From Bordetella parapertussis (GTDB lineage: Bacteria; Pseudomonadota; Gammaproteobacteria; Burkholderiales; SG8-39), in contig CAMDRY010000035.1 in the NCBI GenBank assembly GCA_945906975.1, positions 1-14,452 on the forward strand: DNA of 14,452 nt. The letters are read 5' to 3'. Below are positions 5,455 to 14,452 of this stretch, one piece after another. The translations under genes and the position numbers were made by a program. A model generated the notes under the pieces. It did no database searches. It was given only the letters and a program-made list of their open reading frames with translations, and had not been told where the DNA came from. Position 1 is the stretch's first letter; each line of letters starts with the position of its first letter.

Positions 5455-8400
5455 ATGTTCATGAGCCGCCGCCTTACTCCGGCCGCGGTCGTCACGCTCT
5501 ACGCGCTATTTGCCGCGTTCTGGATTGTTGCGTCCGCTGTTCTGGTCGCCACGACAATCGATGATCCGATGCTGAAAAGCCGCATCGCGGTGCTAAATGG
5601 ATTTTCTTTTGTTCTGGCCTCAAGCGCGCTGCTCTACTGGCTGATAAGCCAATTCACGGGGGTGTCGGAAGTCGGGCAGGCAGCGGCCTTGGCGCAGGGT
5701 GGTTTGCAGCCGCTGTCGCGCTTGCGCACGACACTGGCCGCGCTGTTCATGCTCGTGCTGATCGTTCCGGTCGCCGGTGTATCGGTGTTGTTTTTGTATT
5801 CCGATCAAACGGAACAAGAGGCCCAATCAAACCTTGTGGCCATCGCCAGAATCAAGGTCGGTCAAATCGAGCGCTGGCTGACTGAACGCCAAGGCGATGC
5901 CGAGAGCCTGATCGCCGGCGCCGGATTCACCACGCGTGTCTTTGCCTGGCAACGCACCGGCGATACGAAAGAGCTGGAATTGGTGCGGTCCCAGTTGGAA
6001 GCACTGCGCAAGGCATTCACCTACGACTCGGTCGCCCTCTTTAACGCAGACGCAAAACGCGTGCTAAGCGTGGGCCAGCCGTTTGTGCTGGTCCCCGAAC
6101 TTGCGGCGCTGTTGGTAAGCACCCTTGCGGACGGCAAGATACGCCGCAGCCAGCTGTATGTTGATGCGCACGGACACCCGAGCCTGACGCTGGTAGCGCC
6201 ATTGCGCGCGCCAGGCGCGAGCTCGGCGTCGCTTGCCGTGGTGATGCATATCAATGCAGGTACTTTTCTCTTTCCATTTGTGCAGGAATGGCCGACGGCC
6301 AGTCCAAGCGGCGAGACATTGTTGGTGCGCCGCGATGGCGATGCTGTGCTTTACCTCAACAAGTTGCGCTACGGCGTGGACGCCTTGTCGCTGCGTTTGC
6401 CTTTGTCGCAAAAGCAAGTGCCCGCCGTGGCGGCAATTTTGTCGTCAAAAGCAGGGGTAACCACCGGCGTGGATTATCGCGGCATCGAAGTGCTCGCCGC
6501 TTATCAGCCGGTACAGGGCAGCGATTGGCAGCTGATTGCCAAGATGGATCGCAGCGAAGCCCTGGCCCCCTTGTATCAACTCGCCTTTTGGATCAGTGCG
6601 ATTGTCCTGCTTGCGGTTGCCGCGGTGACCGCCGCGCTGATGCTGCTTGTGCGCAGGCAAAGATATGCCGACATGCTGGTCGCGCAGTCGCAGACAGACA
6701 AGTTGTTGACGCGGTTTTATGACATGCCCTTTGTCGGCATGGCCATCACCGAGCCTGACTCCAAACGCTGGGGCCGTTTTAACGACCAGCTTTGCCTAAT
6801 TTTGGGCTATTCGCGCGCTGAGCTAGCAGAAAAAACCTGGTCTGCGCTGACGCACCCGGACGACTTGCAAAAAGACGTGGTCGAGTTTGACCGCGTCATG
6901 CGCGGTGAGTCCGAGGGCTATACCTTGGAGAAGCGTTTCATCCGCAAGGATGGCACTGTGGTGTTCGCCGAAATCAACGTGCGTTGTGTCCGCAGGCCGG
7001 ACGGTCGCGCTGAGTCGTTTTTCGCCACTGTGCAAGACATCACGCAGCGCAAGCAGATTGAGGCGCGCGCGCAGCGCCTGAGATCGCTTTATGCGGCCTT
7101 GAGCGATAGCAACGCGGCGGTTGCACGATCCCGCGCTGCGCCGGAATTGTTCGAGCACATTTGCCGCATTGCAGTCGAGTCGGGCGGCATACAAATGGCG
7201 TGGATAGGCCTCGTCGATGCACATTCGGGCATGCTCGGCCGGGTCGCCAGCTTTGGTTCCGGACAGGATTACCTCAAAAATATACAAATATCGGTTGATG
7301 CCGCGAGCCCCTATGGCCACGGTCCCACCGGCACTGCCGTGCGCGAATGCCGCGCGCTGTGGTGCCAGGACTATCAGACCGACCCCATGGTCACGCCATG
7401 GCGCGAGAGCGCCGCGCGTGCCGGATGGGGCTCATCGGCCTCGTTGCCGATCCAGCGCAAAGGCCTTGTGATGGGCGCGCTTACGCTCTACGCGGACGAG
7501 AAAAACGCCTTTGACGCATCGGCGCAGCAGCTGTTGATCGAGATGACGGCCAGCATCAGTTTTGCAATGGACAAATTTGCGGATGAAGCGCTACGCCTGG
7601 TCGCAGAACAGTCCTTGCGTGAAAGCGAGGCAAGGAGCCGCAGCTTGATCAAGGCCATCCCGGATACTATTTTGGTCAACCGGCGCGATGGCGAATACCT
7701 CAACTTCGTCGCCGCGGATCCGGATGCGCTACCGCTACCGCCGGATCAACTGCCGGGCAAGAAGGTCGGCGCCGTGTTGCCGGCGCCGATTGCCAACCAG
7801 TACATGCAGGCTTTTGCCCGCGCCCTGGATTCGGGCGCGTTGCAGGAATTTATCTACACTTTGCCCAACGGCGGCGTGGAAAAGCATTTCGAGACCCGCG
7901 TGCTGCCCATGGAGGGGGACACGGTCATTTCAATCGTGCGTGATGTCTCTGCACAATGGCGGGCGCAATTGGAAATTACGCAGTCGGAAGAACGCTTTCG
8001 CATCTTGTTCGACCAGGTCATTACCGGCATCTATGTTATCCAGGAGGGCAGGTTCAGCTTTGTGAACCGCCGCTTTGCCCAGATGTTCGGTTACGACTCG
8101 CCGCAAGATATGCTCGGTCGCGAGGCGCTGTCTGTGGTGGCTGAGTCCTCGCGCGAACTGATGACCGAAAATTTGCGGCCGCTATTGACGGAAGAGGGGA
8201 ATCCGGTCGCCTTCGTCAGCGTCGGCCTGCGCAAGGATGGTTCGACTTTCGACATGGGCTCGCATGGTTCGGTTGCGACCTTCGCCGGCACGCCGGCGGT
8301 CGTCGGCATGGCGCAGGACATCTCCGAGAAAAAACGCGCCGAGGACCAGGCCGCGCGCTATCTTGCGCAGCTGCAGACCGCCTTCATGCGCACCGTGGAG

Positions 8401-8952
8401 GTGGCCACGACCATAGGCGAGATGCGCGATCCGTATACGGCCGGACACGAAAAGCGTGTGGCAAAGATCGCCATGGCGATCGGCGCCGAGCTTGGTTTTG
8501 ATGCGCAGCGGATCGAGGGCTTGCGCGTCGCCGGCTACCTGCATGATGTCGGCAAGGTCACCATTCCGGCCGAGATACTGTCCAAGCCGGGAAAACTGAG
8601 CGCGGTGGAGTACCAACTGATCAAGGGCCACGCGCAGGCCAGCTACGACATCCTCAAGGAGGTCGATTTTCCGTGGCCGGTGGCGCAGGTGGCGTTGCAG
8701 CACCATGAACGCATCGACGGCAGTGGCTATCCGCAAGGCCTCAAGGGCGAGGCCATCTTGTTCGAGGCGCGCATCCTGGCGGTGGCCGACACCATGGAGG
8801 CGATGTCCTCGCACCGGCCTTATCGCCCCGGATTGGGCCTGGACAAGGCGTTGGCGGAAATTGAACGTGGTCGCGGGACAAGTTATGACGCGGCGGTGGT
8901 GGATGCCTGCCTCAAACTATTTCGCGAAAAGGGCTACGCCCTGCCAGCCTAG
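5455..8952 (+). CDS. Membrane sensor with PAS-GAF-PAS-PAS and HD-GYP phosphodiesterase
   Basis: A 1165-residue sensor that probably hydrolyses cyclic di-GMP in response to input signals. In order: hydrophobic segments at about 12-33, 45-65 and 92-115, a likely periplasmic dCache-type region (about 116-370), a membrane segment at about 373-399, a PAS/PAC domain (about 415-533), a GAF domain (about 550-708), a PAS-like domain (about 722-835), a third PAS (about 842-957) and a C-terminal HD-GYP domain (about 970-1160). The HD-GYP metal and signature residues are intact: His998, HD at 1030-1031 with Lys1034, His1059, HHE at 1083-1085 and DGSGYP at 1088-1093. There is no GGDEF or EAL domain. ATG 5455 or ATG 5461 could be the start; neither has a good ribosome site. 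It is transcribed alone, converging on metF. The ligands sensed cannot be read from the sequence. Confidence 0.9.
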   Translation: MFMSRRLTPAAVVTLYALFAAFWIVASAVLVATTIDDPMLKSRIAVLNGFSFVLASSALLYWLISQFTGVSEVGQAAALAQGGLQPLSRLRTTLAALFMLVLIVPVAGVSVLFLYSDQTEQEAQSNLVAIARIKVGQIERWLTERQGDAESLIAGAGFTTRVFAWQRTGDTKELELVRSQLEALRKAFTYDSVALFNADAKRVLSVGQPFVLVPELAALLVSTLADGKIRRSQLYVDAHGHPSLTLVAPLRAPGASSASLAVVMHINAGTFLFPFVQEWPTASPSGETLLVRRDGDAVLYLNKLRYGVDALSLRLPLSQKQVPAVAAILSSKAGVTTGVDYRGIEVLAAYQPVQGSDWQLIAKMDRSEALAPLYQLAFWISAIVLLAVAAVTAALMLLVRRQRYADMLVAQSQTDKLLTRFYDMPFVGMAITEPDSKRWGRFNDQLCLILGYSRAELAEKTWSALTHPDDLQKDVVEFDRVMRGESEGYTLEKRFIRKDGTVVFAEINVRCVRRPDGRAESFFATVQDITQRKQIEARAQRLRSLYAALSDSNAAVARSRAAPELFEHICRIAVESGGIQMAWIGLVDAHSGMLGRVASFGSGQDYLKNIQISVDAASPYGHGPTGTAVRECRALWCQDYQTDPMVTPWRESAARAGWGSSASLPIQRKGLVMGALTLYADEKNAFDASAQQLLIEMTASISFAMDKFADEALRLVAEQSLRESEARSRSLIKAIPDTILVNRRDGEYLNFVAADPDALPLPPDQLPGKKVGAVLPAPIANQYMQAFARALDSGALQEFIYTLPNGGVEKHFETRVLPMEGDTVISIVRDVSAQWRAQLEITQSEERFRILFDQVITGIYVIQEGRFSFVNRRFAQMFGYDSPQDMLGREALSVVAESSRELMTENLRPLLTEEGNPVAFVSVGLRKDGSTFDMGSHGSVATFAGTPAVVGMAQDISEKKRAEDQAARYLAQLQTAFMRTVEVATTIGEMRDPYTAGHEKRVAKIAMAIGAELGFDAQRIEGLRVAGYLHDVGKVTIPAEILSKPGKLSAVEYQLIKGHAQASYDILKEVDFPWPVAQVALQHHERIDGSGYPQGLKGEAILFEARILAVADTMEAMSSHRPYRPGLGLDKALAEIERGRGTSYDAAVVDACLKLFREKGYALPA

Positions 8953-8966
8953 CTGCGCTGCGCGTC

Positions 8967-9046
8967 GGCATCCGTTCGGTCTATAGCCCGAGCCGTTGCG
9001 GTCGCCTTACGATGGCATCCGTTCGGGCTATAGCCCGAGCCGTTGC
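8967..9046. repeat. 33-bp direct repeat duplicating the metF 3' end
   Basis: A 33-bp sequence at 8967-8999 recurs at 9014-9046 with one mismatch (period 47 bp). The right copy contains the last codons and TAG stop of metF on the minus strand. The left copy lies in the 75-bp gap before the convergent HD-GYP gene. The right copy carries a perfect 14-bp palindrome CGGGCTATAGCCCG (9024-9037), whose left-copy version has one base changed. No T-tract follows, so it is not a classical terminator, though a bidirectional role between convergent genes is possible. Confidence 0.9.
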
Positions 9047-9873
9047 CATATCGTCGAGACAGGCCCCGCCTGGTTCATCGAGTAAAAATGCAGGCCGGGG
9101 GCGCCTTGCGAGAGCAGTTTGTCGCACAGCTCGGTGATGACGTCGAGGCCGAAGCTGCGGATGGAGGTGCTGTCGTCGCCGTAGCCCTGCATTTTCAGGC
9201 GCAGCCAGCGCGGGATCTCGGTGCCGCAGGCGTCGGAGAAGCGCGCCAGTTGCGAGAAGTTGCCTATGGGCATGATGCCCGGCACGATGGGGATGGCGAT
9301 GCCCGCCGCCTCGCACTCGTCGATAAAGCGGAAGTAAGCATCGGCATTGAAGAAATATTGCGTGATGGCCGCATCGGCGCCGGCATCCACCTTTTGCTTG
9401 AAATGACGCAAATCCTCCTGCGGGCTGCGCGCCTGTGGGTGCATTTCCGGATAGCAGGCCACCTCGATGTTGAAGTGCTCGCCGGTTTGTTCGCGGATAA
9501 AGGACACCAGTTCGCTGGCGTAGCGCAGGTCGCCGACGCTCGCGGCGCCCGATGGCAGGTCGCCGCGCAAGGCGACGATGTGGCGTATGCCCTTTGACTT
9601 GTAAAGATCCAGCGTCGCGGCGATGTCGGCCCGGGTCGAACCTATGCAGGAAATGTGCGGTGCGGCGTCATGGCCATCGGCGATGATTTCGAGCACCGAG
9701 GCGAGGGTCCTGTCCTGCGTCGAGCCGCCGGCCCCATAGGTGACGGAAAAAAACCGTGGTTTGAGCTGCGCAAGCTGTTTCCAGGTGGCGCGCAGTTTTT
9801 CTATGCCTTCGGGCGTTTTGGGCGGAAAGAATTCGAAACTGAAGCTGCGGGGGAACTGCTTCTGACTTTCCAT
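9028..9873 (-). CDS. metF: 5,10-methylenetetrahydrofolate reductase
   Basis: A 281-residue MetF, the flavoprotein that reduces 5,10-methylene-THF to 5-methyl-THF, the methyl donor for methionine synthesis. The length is close to the bacterial norm (about 290-300). Family landmarks: SFEFFPPK near the N-terminus (catalytic-type Glu14), VTYGAGGS (44-51), RGDLP with Asp105 and the ITQYFFNADAYFRFIDEC-like stretch of the TIM barrel. ATG 9873-9871 is chosen because a GGAGG lies 11 bases upstream; a TTG six codons earlier has no site of its own. It follows ahcY by about 120 bp on the same strand, so it may be read from the riboswitch-controlled ahcY transcript. Its last codons lie within a duplicated 33-bp segment. 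Confidence 0.95.
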   Translation of the reverse strand: MESQKQFPRSFSFEFFPPKTPEGIEKLRATWKQLAQLKPRFFSVTYGAGGSTQDRTLASVLEIIADGHDAAPHISCIGSTRADIAATLDLYKSKGIRHIVALRGDLPSGAASVGDLRYASELVSFIREQTGEHFNIEVACYPEMHPQARSPQEDLRHFKQKVDAGADAAITQYFFNADAYFRFIDECEAAGIAIPIVPGIMPIGNFSQLARFSDACGTEIPRWLRLKMQGYGDDSTSIRSFGLDVITELCDKLLSQGAPGLHFYSMNQAGPVSTIWQRLGL

Positions 9874-9945
9874 AGGGGCGGGTGCCTCCAAAGAAGGGGC
9901 CGCATCAGCGGCGAAAAGCCGGCGCGCTGTTTGCGGCGCGGTTGA

Positions 9946-9972
9946 CGCGAGTCGTGCGACCGACGACTCGCG
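9946..9972. other. Strong hairpin between ahcY and metF
   Basis: CGCGAGTCGT (9946-9955) and ACGACTCGCG (9963-9972) are perfect 10-bp complements around a 7-base loop, with outer GGTT (9940-9943) and AACC (9976-9979) also able to pair. No T-run follows on the minus strand. It may stabilise the ahcY transcript or partly attenuate read-through into metF. Confidence 0.6.
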
Positions 9973-9982
9973 CCAAACCGTT

Positions 9983-9996
9983 TAAGGCTTGCGGCC

Positions 9997-9999
<3 letters not shown>
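9983..9999 (-). other. Small hairpin overlapping the ahcY stop codon
   Basis: TAAGGC (9983-9988) and GCCTTA (9994-9999) are perfect 6-bp complements around a 5-base loop, and the ahcY TAA stop lies in one arm. It is followed within a few bases by the stronger hairpin at 9946-9972. Confidence 0.5.
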
Positions 10000-11424
<1,425 letters not shown>

Positions 11425-11455
11425 CACGCGCTCCTTTCAGTGTCGAAAAAAGTTC

Positions 11456-11533
11456 GTGAGCGCCGTTGCGGTGGTGATTGCCTCGAGCCTGGCGGCCATC
11501 CGGATGGATGACGCGTCGCAACGCTCCTCGAAG
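11456..11533 (-). promoter_or_regulatory. SAH riboswitch controlling ahcY
   Basis: Read on the minus strand, the leader contains the conserved elements of the S-adenosylhomocysteine aptamer: GAGGAGCGUUGCGAC, then CCAGGCUCGAG, then CAACGGCGCUCAC. P1 pairs CUUCGAG (11533-11527) with CUCGAGG (11487-11481), including one G-U pair. The pseudoknot-type helix pairs GAGCG (11526-11522) with CGCUC (11462-11458). A CCAUCCGGAUGG hairpin fills the variable arm. The family is known mainly from Beta- and Gammaproteobacteria upstream of ahcY and turns expression on when SAH is bound. GGCGCUC (11464-11458) can alternatively pair with GAGCGC (11433-11428), overlapping the Shine-Dalgarno site, or with GAGCGCC (11422-11416) at the start codon. 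This suggests translational control. Confidence 0.93.
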
Positions 11534-11541
11534 CGGACGTA

Positions 11542-11547
11542 AGTATA
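11542..11547 (-). promoter_or_regulatory. -10 element of the ahcY promoter
   Basis: TATACT on the minus strand lies 8 bases ahead of the first riboswitch pairing base, so transcription would begin almost exactly at the aptamer. The -35 region is poor (TGGCGC-like, 18 bases away). Confidence 0.55.
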
Positions 11548-11600
11548 GCGCAACTGCCTTGCTGCGCGCCAGCGCCGGCTCGGAGTTTGCAGTGAAAGTT

Positions 11601-11635
11601 GCCCCGAAACCCGCGCCAGACGGGCGTTTCCGGGC
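11601..11635 (-). terminator. Imperfect hairpin between the HD-GYP gene and ahcY
   Basis: GCCCCGAAACCCGCG (11601-11615) and CGGGCGTTTCCGGGC (11621-11635) form an imperfect stem of up to 15 pairs, located after the stop codon of the HD-GYP gene and before the ahcY promoter. On the minus strand only AACTTTC follows. On the plus strand it is followed by a T-rich stretch (about 11643-11650). It may end transcription before ahcY. Confidence 0.45.
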
Positions 11636-11658
11636 ATTATCTATTTTTTTAATGGCGC

Positions 11659-12882
11659 TCACGCCGCCCACAGCGCAGCAAGGTTGGTAAAACCCCACGC
11701 CGCCGGATTTTCGCGGCCGATGATGCGATCGTGGGTGTCAGGCCGTGCCAGGTCGATGAGTTGCGGGGGGATTTGCGCGCCCGACTCGATGGCATAGAAG
11801 GCCCGTACGCGCGGCATCAGCAGCGAGCCTTCGGACTGTTCCACCACCACGCCCAGTCGCCCGGATTCCAGAGCGACCAGCGACCCGACCGGATAAATGC
11901 CCAGGCATGCGACGAAGGCCTCGAATAGCGTTTCGTCAAAGTGTCCCCCTACCCATTGGGCCATTTTGCCTAGTGATTCAGCCGGGTCCCAACCGTCCTT
12001 GTAGGGGCGGTTGGAGGTGACGGCATCGTAGACATCGCAAATCGCGCTCATCTTGGCGAACCTGCTGATCTGCCCGTCGGCCAGCCGGTGCGGGTAGCCG
12101 GAACCATCTATTTTTTCGTGGTGATGCAAGCAGATATCGAGCGGCACCAGGCCGGCGCTGCCACCTTGCAACAGCAGACGGTGACCGTGCTCCGGATGCC
12201 GCTTTACCTGGGCAAACTCAGCGTCGGTGAGTTTGCCCGGTTTGTTCAGGATGTCGAGCGGGATGCCACCTTTGCCCAGGTCATGCAGCATGCCGCCCAG
12301 GCCGGCCTGCCGCGTCTGCTCTTCATCGAGGCCGAGCTGTTTTGACAGCGCCACCATCATCGCGCAGACGGCCACCGAATGCATATAGGTGTAGTCATCG
12401 CGTGTCTTCAGTTGCGCCAGGCTGATCAGCGCGTGCGGGTTGCGCATGACCGAATTGGTGATTTCCTCCACTATCGGCATCGCGCTTTCGGCGTTAATGG
12501 CCCGGCCCATGCGCACTTCGTTGAACATTGATGCGACCGCCGGTTTTGCGCGCGCGCACAGTTCACCGGCGCGCTCGAGTTCGGCTTTCAGGCTGATGCG
12601 CGCGGGGCCGCCGGCGGGCGGCGTGGCGGCGAAAAGCTTTTCTTGCGCCTGCTCCCCGACTGCTTCTTCCGTCCCTGTCACGCCCCCGATCATTTCGACA
12701 TCAAGGCCCAGTGCGGTGTCTATCCACAGCTCACGCACGCTGCTGCCGAGCAGTCTTTGCAAGGCTTTCGGGTCGTCCAGCGCGAATGCGCTTTTCCAGA
12801 ACGGATGGTCCATCCATGAGCCGCACAGCGCGTGGATATACATGCCGAGTCGAAGCTGGTTGGTGTTGATGCGCTTGAGCAT
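11659..12882 (-). CDS. DUF3391 / HD-GYP c-di-GMP phosphodiesterase
   Basis: A 407-residue soluble protein with an N-terminal DUF3391 domain (about 1-110, opening [19 protein letters not shown]) and an HD-GYP domain (about 140-335). The catalytic pattern is intact: His168 in YMHSVAV, HD at 200-201 in [11 protein letters not shown], and [12 protein letters not shown] (about 253-264), so cyclic di-GMP hydrolysis is expected. The C-terminal part has the usual [19 protein letters not shown] stretch. The start is placed at ATG 12882-12880, which matches the normal N-terminus of the family. ATG 12912 would add ten residues and a TTG at 12957 twenty-five, but neither has a ribosome site. A TACACT -10-like box (12922-12917) would start transcription below 12912, which favours the chosen start. 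Divergent from the DUF1116 gene. No sensor domain, so the input is unknown. Confidence 0.92.
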   Translation of the reverse strand: MLKRINTNQLRLGMYIHALCGSWMDHPFWKSAFALDDPKALQRLLGSSVRELWIDTALGLDVEMIGGVTGTEEAVGEQAQEKLFAATPPAGGPARISLKAELERAGELCARAKPAVASMFNEVRMGRAINAESAMPIVEEITNSVMRNPHALISLAQLKTRDDYTYMHSVAVCAMMVALSKQLGLDEEQTRQAGLGGMLHDLGKGGIPLDILNKPGKLTDAEFAQVKRHPEHGHRLLLQGGSAGLVPLDICLHHHEKIDGSGYPHRLADGQISRFAKMSAICDVYDAVTSNRPYKDGWDPAESLGKMAQWVGGHFDETLFEAFVACLGIYPVGSLVALESGRLGVVVEQSEGSLLMPRVRAFYAIESGAQIPPQLIDLARPDTHDRIIGRENPAAWGFTNLAALWAA

Positions 12883-12993
12883 GCTGCTCTTTTGCAAAGG
12901 TGAGTCCGACATATTAAGTGTAGCGGCGGGCAGCTCTGGCACGGAACAGCGGTGCAAAAACCCGGTGATTCCTTGTTTGATTGTTCACCGCCC

Positions 12994-13023
12994 TTGCGCC
13001 ACGCCAAGCTAAGCCGCTATCCT
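12994..13023 (+). promoter_or_regulatory. Weak promoter candidate for the DUF1116 gene
   Basis: TTGCGC (12994-12999) and TATCCT (13018-13023) are separated by 18 bases and would start transcription about 20 bases ahead of the ATG at 13052. The match to the sigma70 consensus is partial. Confidence 0.3.
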
Positions 13024-13051
13024 CGCGGCATATTTTTATCGAAAGCCGACA

Positions 13052-14326
13052 ATGAGCAGCAGTGACAATCAGAATCACAATCAGAATCAGAATCAGAATC
13101 AGAATCCCAATCCCAATCCCAATCAGAATCCCAATCCCCATCGGAACGATCGTGGCGATGCCAACGCCAACGCCAACGCGCTCGCGCGCATGCTGGCAAG
13201 CACCCCTTACTGGAGCGGCGTGCGCAGTGCGCGCGAGGCGATCGGGCTGCCTGATCGCGTGCTGCTGCACGCCGGTCCGCCGCTGGCCAACCCGCGCCAG
13301 CCACCGCCGCCGATGCGCAACGCGGCGGTGCTCGCCTGCCTGCACGAGGGCTGGGCGTCTAGCGAAGCGGCGGCCGAGCAACTCATCGCCAGCGGCGCGG
13401 TCACGCTCGAGCCCTCCTTTCTGCACCGCGTGTCGATCCCGCTGGTGGCCATGGTTTCAGCGGGCACGACACTGGCCGAGATCAGCGATGGCCGGCGCAG
13501 CTGGTTCGCGTTTCTTGGCACCGGCGCCGGTGCGCAAATGCGCTTTGGCTCGCGCGATCGCGCCGTCATAGATCGCCTGGCGTTTCGCGAGCGCGAACTG
13601 GCGCCCGGCTTTGCCGCTTTGCTCGACACGCCGGTCGACCTGCTGTCTATCGCGCGTTCGGCGCTGACCGAAGGCGACGATTTGCACAACCGCCTGTCCA
13701 GCGGCAATGCCGTGCTGCACGCGGTGCTATCCACGCGCAAGACCGAATCAGATTCTGCCAAGGCGGCGCTGCGCACCGTGCTCGAGGCGCCTTTGTACTT
13801 TCTCAACCTGTGGATGCCCGCCTGCGCGCTGATGCTCGATGCCGCCGCCGGCACGCCCGGCGCAACGCTGGTGACCAAAATGTGCGCCAACGGCGAGGTT
13901 GCCGGCATTCAGCTCGCCGGCTTGCCCGGCCGCTGGTTCAGCGCGCCAGCCGAACTGGTGAAGGGGCCGTTCATGAAGGGCGCCCCTGACAATCCGCAAT
14001 TTCCACCCGCCACCGGCGACAGCGGCATCATCGACGCCTTCGGCCTGGGCGGCCAGGTGCTGCGTCGTGCGCCCAGCCTGCTGGCGGCGTTCGCGCCCTG
14101 GTTGCCGCAAGGGGATGAAGCGCGCGCGCTGTCCCAACTCGCCGGCCCGCACCTTGTGCTCGGTGTGCCCATAGGCCTGGATGCGGCGGCGGTGGCGGCG
14201 AGCGCAAAATCACCGTTACTGTCGACCGGCATGGTCTCGGCCGACGGTCGCGGCCTGCTTGGACGCGGTATTTGCGCTATGCCGGTGAGCTTGTTTGCCG
14301 AGGCCGCGGCGGCGGTCAGCGCGTAA
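13052..14326 (+). CDS. DUF1116 family protein with Asn-rich N-terminal tail
   Basis: A 424-residue DUF1116 (YlbE/YahG-like) protein. Recognisable family stretches are LLHAGPP (71-77), HEGWA (98-102), VDLLSIARSALTEGDDLHNR (195-214), TPGATLVTKMCANG (268-281), GIQLAGLPGRWFSAPA (285-300) and TGDSGIIDAFGLGG (321-334). E. coli YlbE acts with FdrA and YlbF in oxamate/carbamoyl transfer linked to allantoin breakdown. No fdrA- or ylbF-like partner is in this window, so that role cannot be assumed. Residues 6-42 alternate Asn with Gln, Pro or Ala, encoded by hexanucleotide repeats, and are absent from the conserved family core. The core begins at about 43, so a start further in (for example ATG 13190) is possible. 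No good Shine-Dalgarno site precedes 13052. No signal peptide or membrane segment is evident. Confidence 0.82.
   Translation: MSSSDNQNHNQNQNQNQNPNPNPNQNPNPHRNDRGDANANANALARMLASTPYWSGVRSAREAIGLPDRVLLHAGPPLANPRQPPPPMRNAAVLACLHEGWASSEAAAEQLIASGAVTLEPSFLHRVSIPLVAMVSAGTTLAEISDGRRSWFAFLGTGAGAQMRFGSRDRAVIDRLAFRERELAPGFAALLDTPVDLLSIARSALTEGDDLHNRLSSGNAVLHAVLSTRKTESDSAKAALRTVLEAPLYFLNLWMPACALMLDAAAGTPGATLVTKMCANGEVAGIQLAGLPGRWFSAPAELVKGPFMKGAPDNPQFPPATGDSGIIDAFGLGGQVLRRAPSLLAAFAPWLPQGDEARALSQLAGPHLVLGVPIGLDAAAVAASAKSPLLSTGMVSADGRGLLGRGICAMPVSLFAEAAAAVSA
13067..13138 (+). repeat. Twelve-unit hexanucleotide repeat in the DUF1116 gene
   Basis: Twelve contiguous 6-bp units of type AATCAG, AATCCC or AATCAC run from 13067 to 13138, in frame, encoding alternating Asn-Gln, Asn-Pro and Asn-His. 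Changes in copy number would keep the reading frame. Confidence 0.95.
13160..13177 (+). repeat. Second hexanucleotide repeat (GCCAAC x3)
   Basis: GCCAAC occurs three times in tandem, in frame, giving Ala-Asn-Ala-Asn-Ala-Asn. It continues the alternating Asn pattern of the first tract with a different unit. Confidence 0.85.
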
Positions 14327-14364
14327 TGCCGAGCGCTTAGCGCACGACCGGCGCAAATTTTCCC

Positions 14365-14450
14365 GTCATTGCGAGCGTAGCGAAGCAATCTCGTGGTGCG
14401 GTGATCTGGTTATTTGAGCGATGAGATTGCTTTGCTGCGCTCGCAATGAC
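14365..14450. repeat. Inverted-repeat element, right copy (REP/MITE-like)
   Basis: The element is bounded by GTCATTGCGAG (14365-14375) and CTCGCAATGAC (14440-14450), with inner arms reaching AAGCAATCT and AGATTGCTT. The arms (27 bp each) match at all but two positions, and flanking CC/GG extend them by two pairs. The centre shares the pattern GTGG..GGT....AGCGA.GAGATTGC with the left copy at 37-129 but differs elsewhere. It lies 38 bp after the DUF1116 stop codon. Confidence 0.9.
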
Positions 14451-14452
14451 GG

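Noticed and set aside
8182..8814. 210-residue minus-strand open frame within the HD-GYP sensor gene.
   Set aside because: It is the antisense shadow of the HD-GYP and PAS coding sequence and has a His/Arg/Leu-rich composition without a family match.
13017..13304. Minus-strand frame encoding Asp-Ser/Asp-Trp repeats.
   Set aside because: It is the antisense reading of the hexanucleotide repeat in the DUF1116 gene, and no family match supports it.

Overview
The window looks like a chromosomal segment of a GC-rich betaproteobacterium. The evidence is the gene set: CysB next to cysI-DUF934-cobA, an SAH riboswitch ahead of ahcY-metF (an arrangement typical of Betaproteobacteria), and several HD-GYP/DUF3391 signalling genes. 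The assignment to class is an inference from gene content; no rRNA or tRNA gene is visible. Most of the window is ordinary core metabolism and signalling. I do not see a convincing new multi-gene system. The least explained items are the repeats and two poorly characterised genes (DUF4337 and DUF1116).

Left part (1-4192). An inverted-repeat element of about 90 bp (37-129) is followed by a seven-copy AT-rich 15-bp tandem array (157-261). The array supplies the stop codon of a minus-strand DUF4337 membrane protein gene (256-819). Then, all on the minus strand, comes a sulfite-assimilation operon read cysI (4026-2296), DUF934 (2261-1755), cobA/SUMT (1758-1000). SUMT makes precorrin-2, the precursor of the siroheme that CysI carries, and DUF934 is a habitual partner of CysI. 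The usual cysH/cysD/cysN genes are not in this cluster.

Middle part (4027-8952). An AT-rich divergent promoter region with two overlapping dyads separates cysI from cysB (4193-5134, plus strand), its likely activator. After a gene-free 320 bp with hairpins and short operator-like repeats comes a 1165-residue membrane sensor (5455-8952) with a periplasmic sensor region, PAS-GAF-PAS-PAS and a catalytically complete HD-GYP c-di-GMP phosphodiesterase domain.

Right part (8953-14452). metF (9873-9028) and ahcY (11424-9997) lie on the minus strand behind a clear SAH riboswitch (about 11456-11533) whose -10 box is just upstream. AhcY hydrolyses S-adenosylhomocysteine and MetF makes the methyl-THF that remethylates the resulting homocysteine, so the riboswitch probably controls the methyl cycle. 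The 3' end of metF has been duplicated just beyond its stop codon. Upstream is a second HD-GYP protein with an N-terminal DUF3391 domain (12882-11659). Divergent from it is a DUF1116 protein (13052-14326) with an Asn-rich N-terminal tail encoded by hexanucleotide repeats. The window ends in a second copy of the same inverted-repeat element, in the same orientation as the first.
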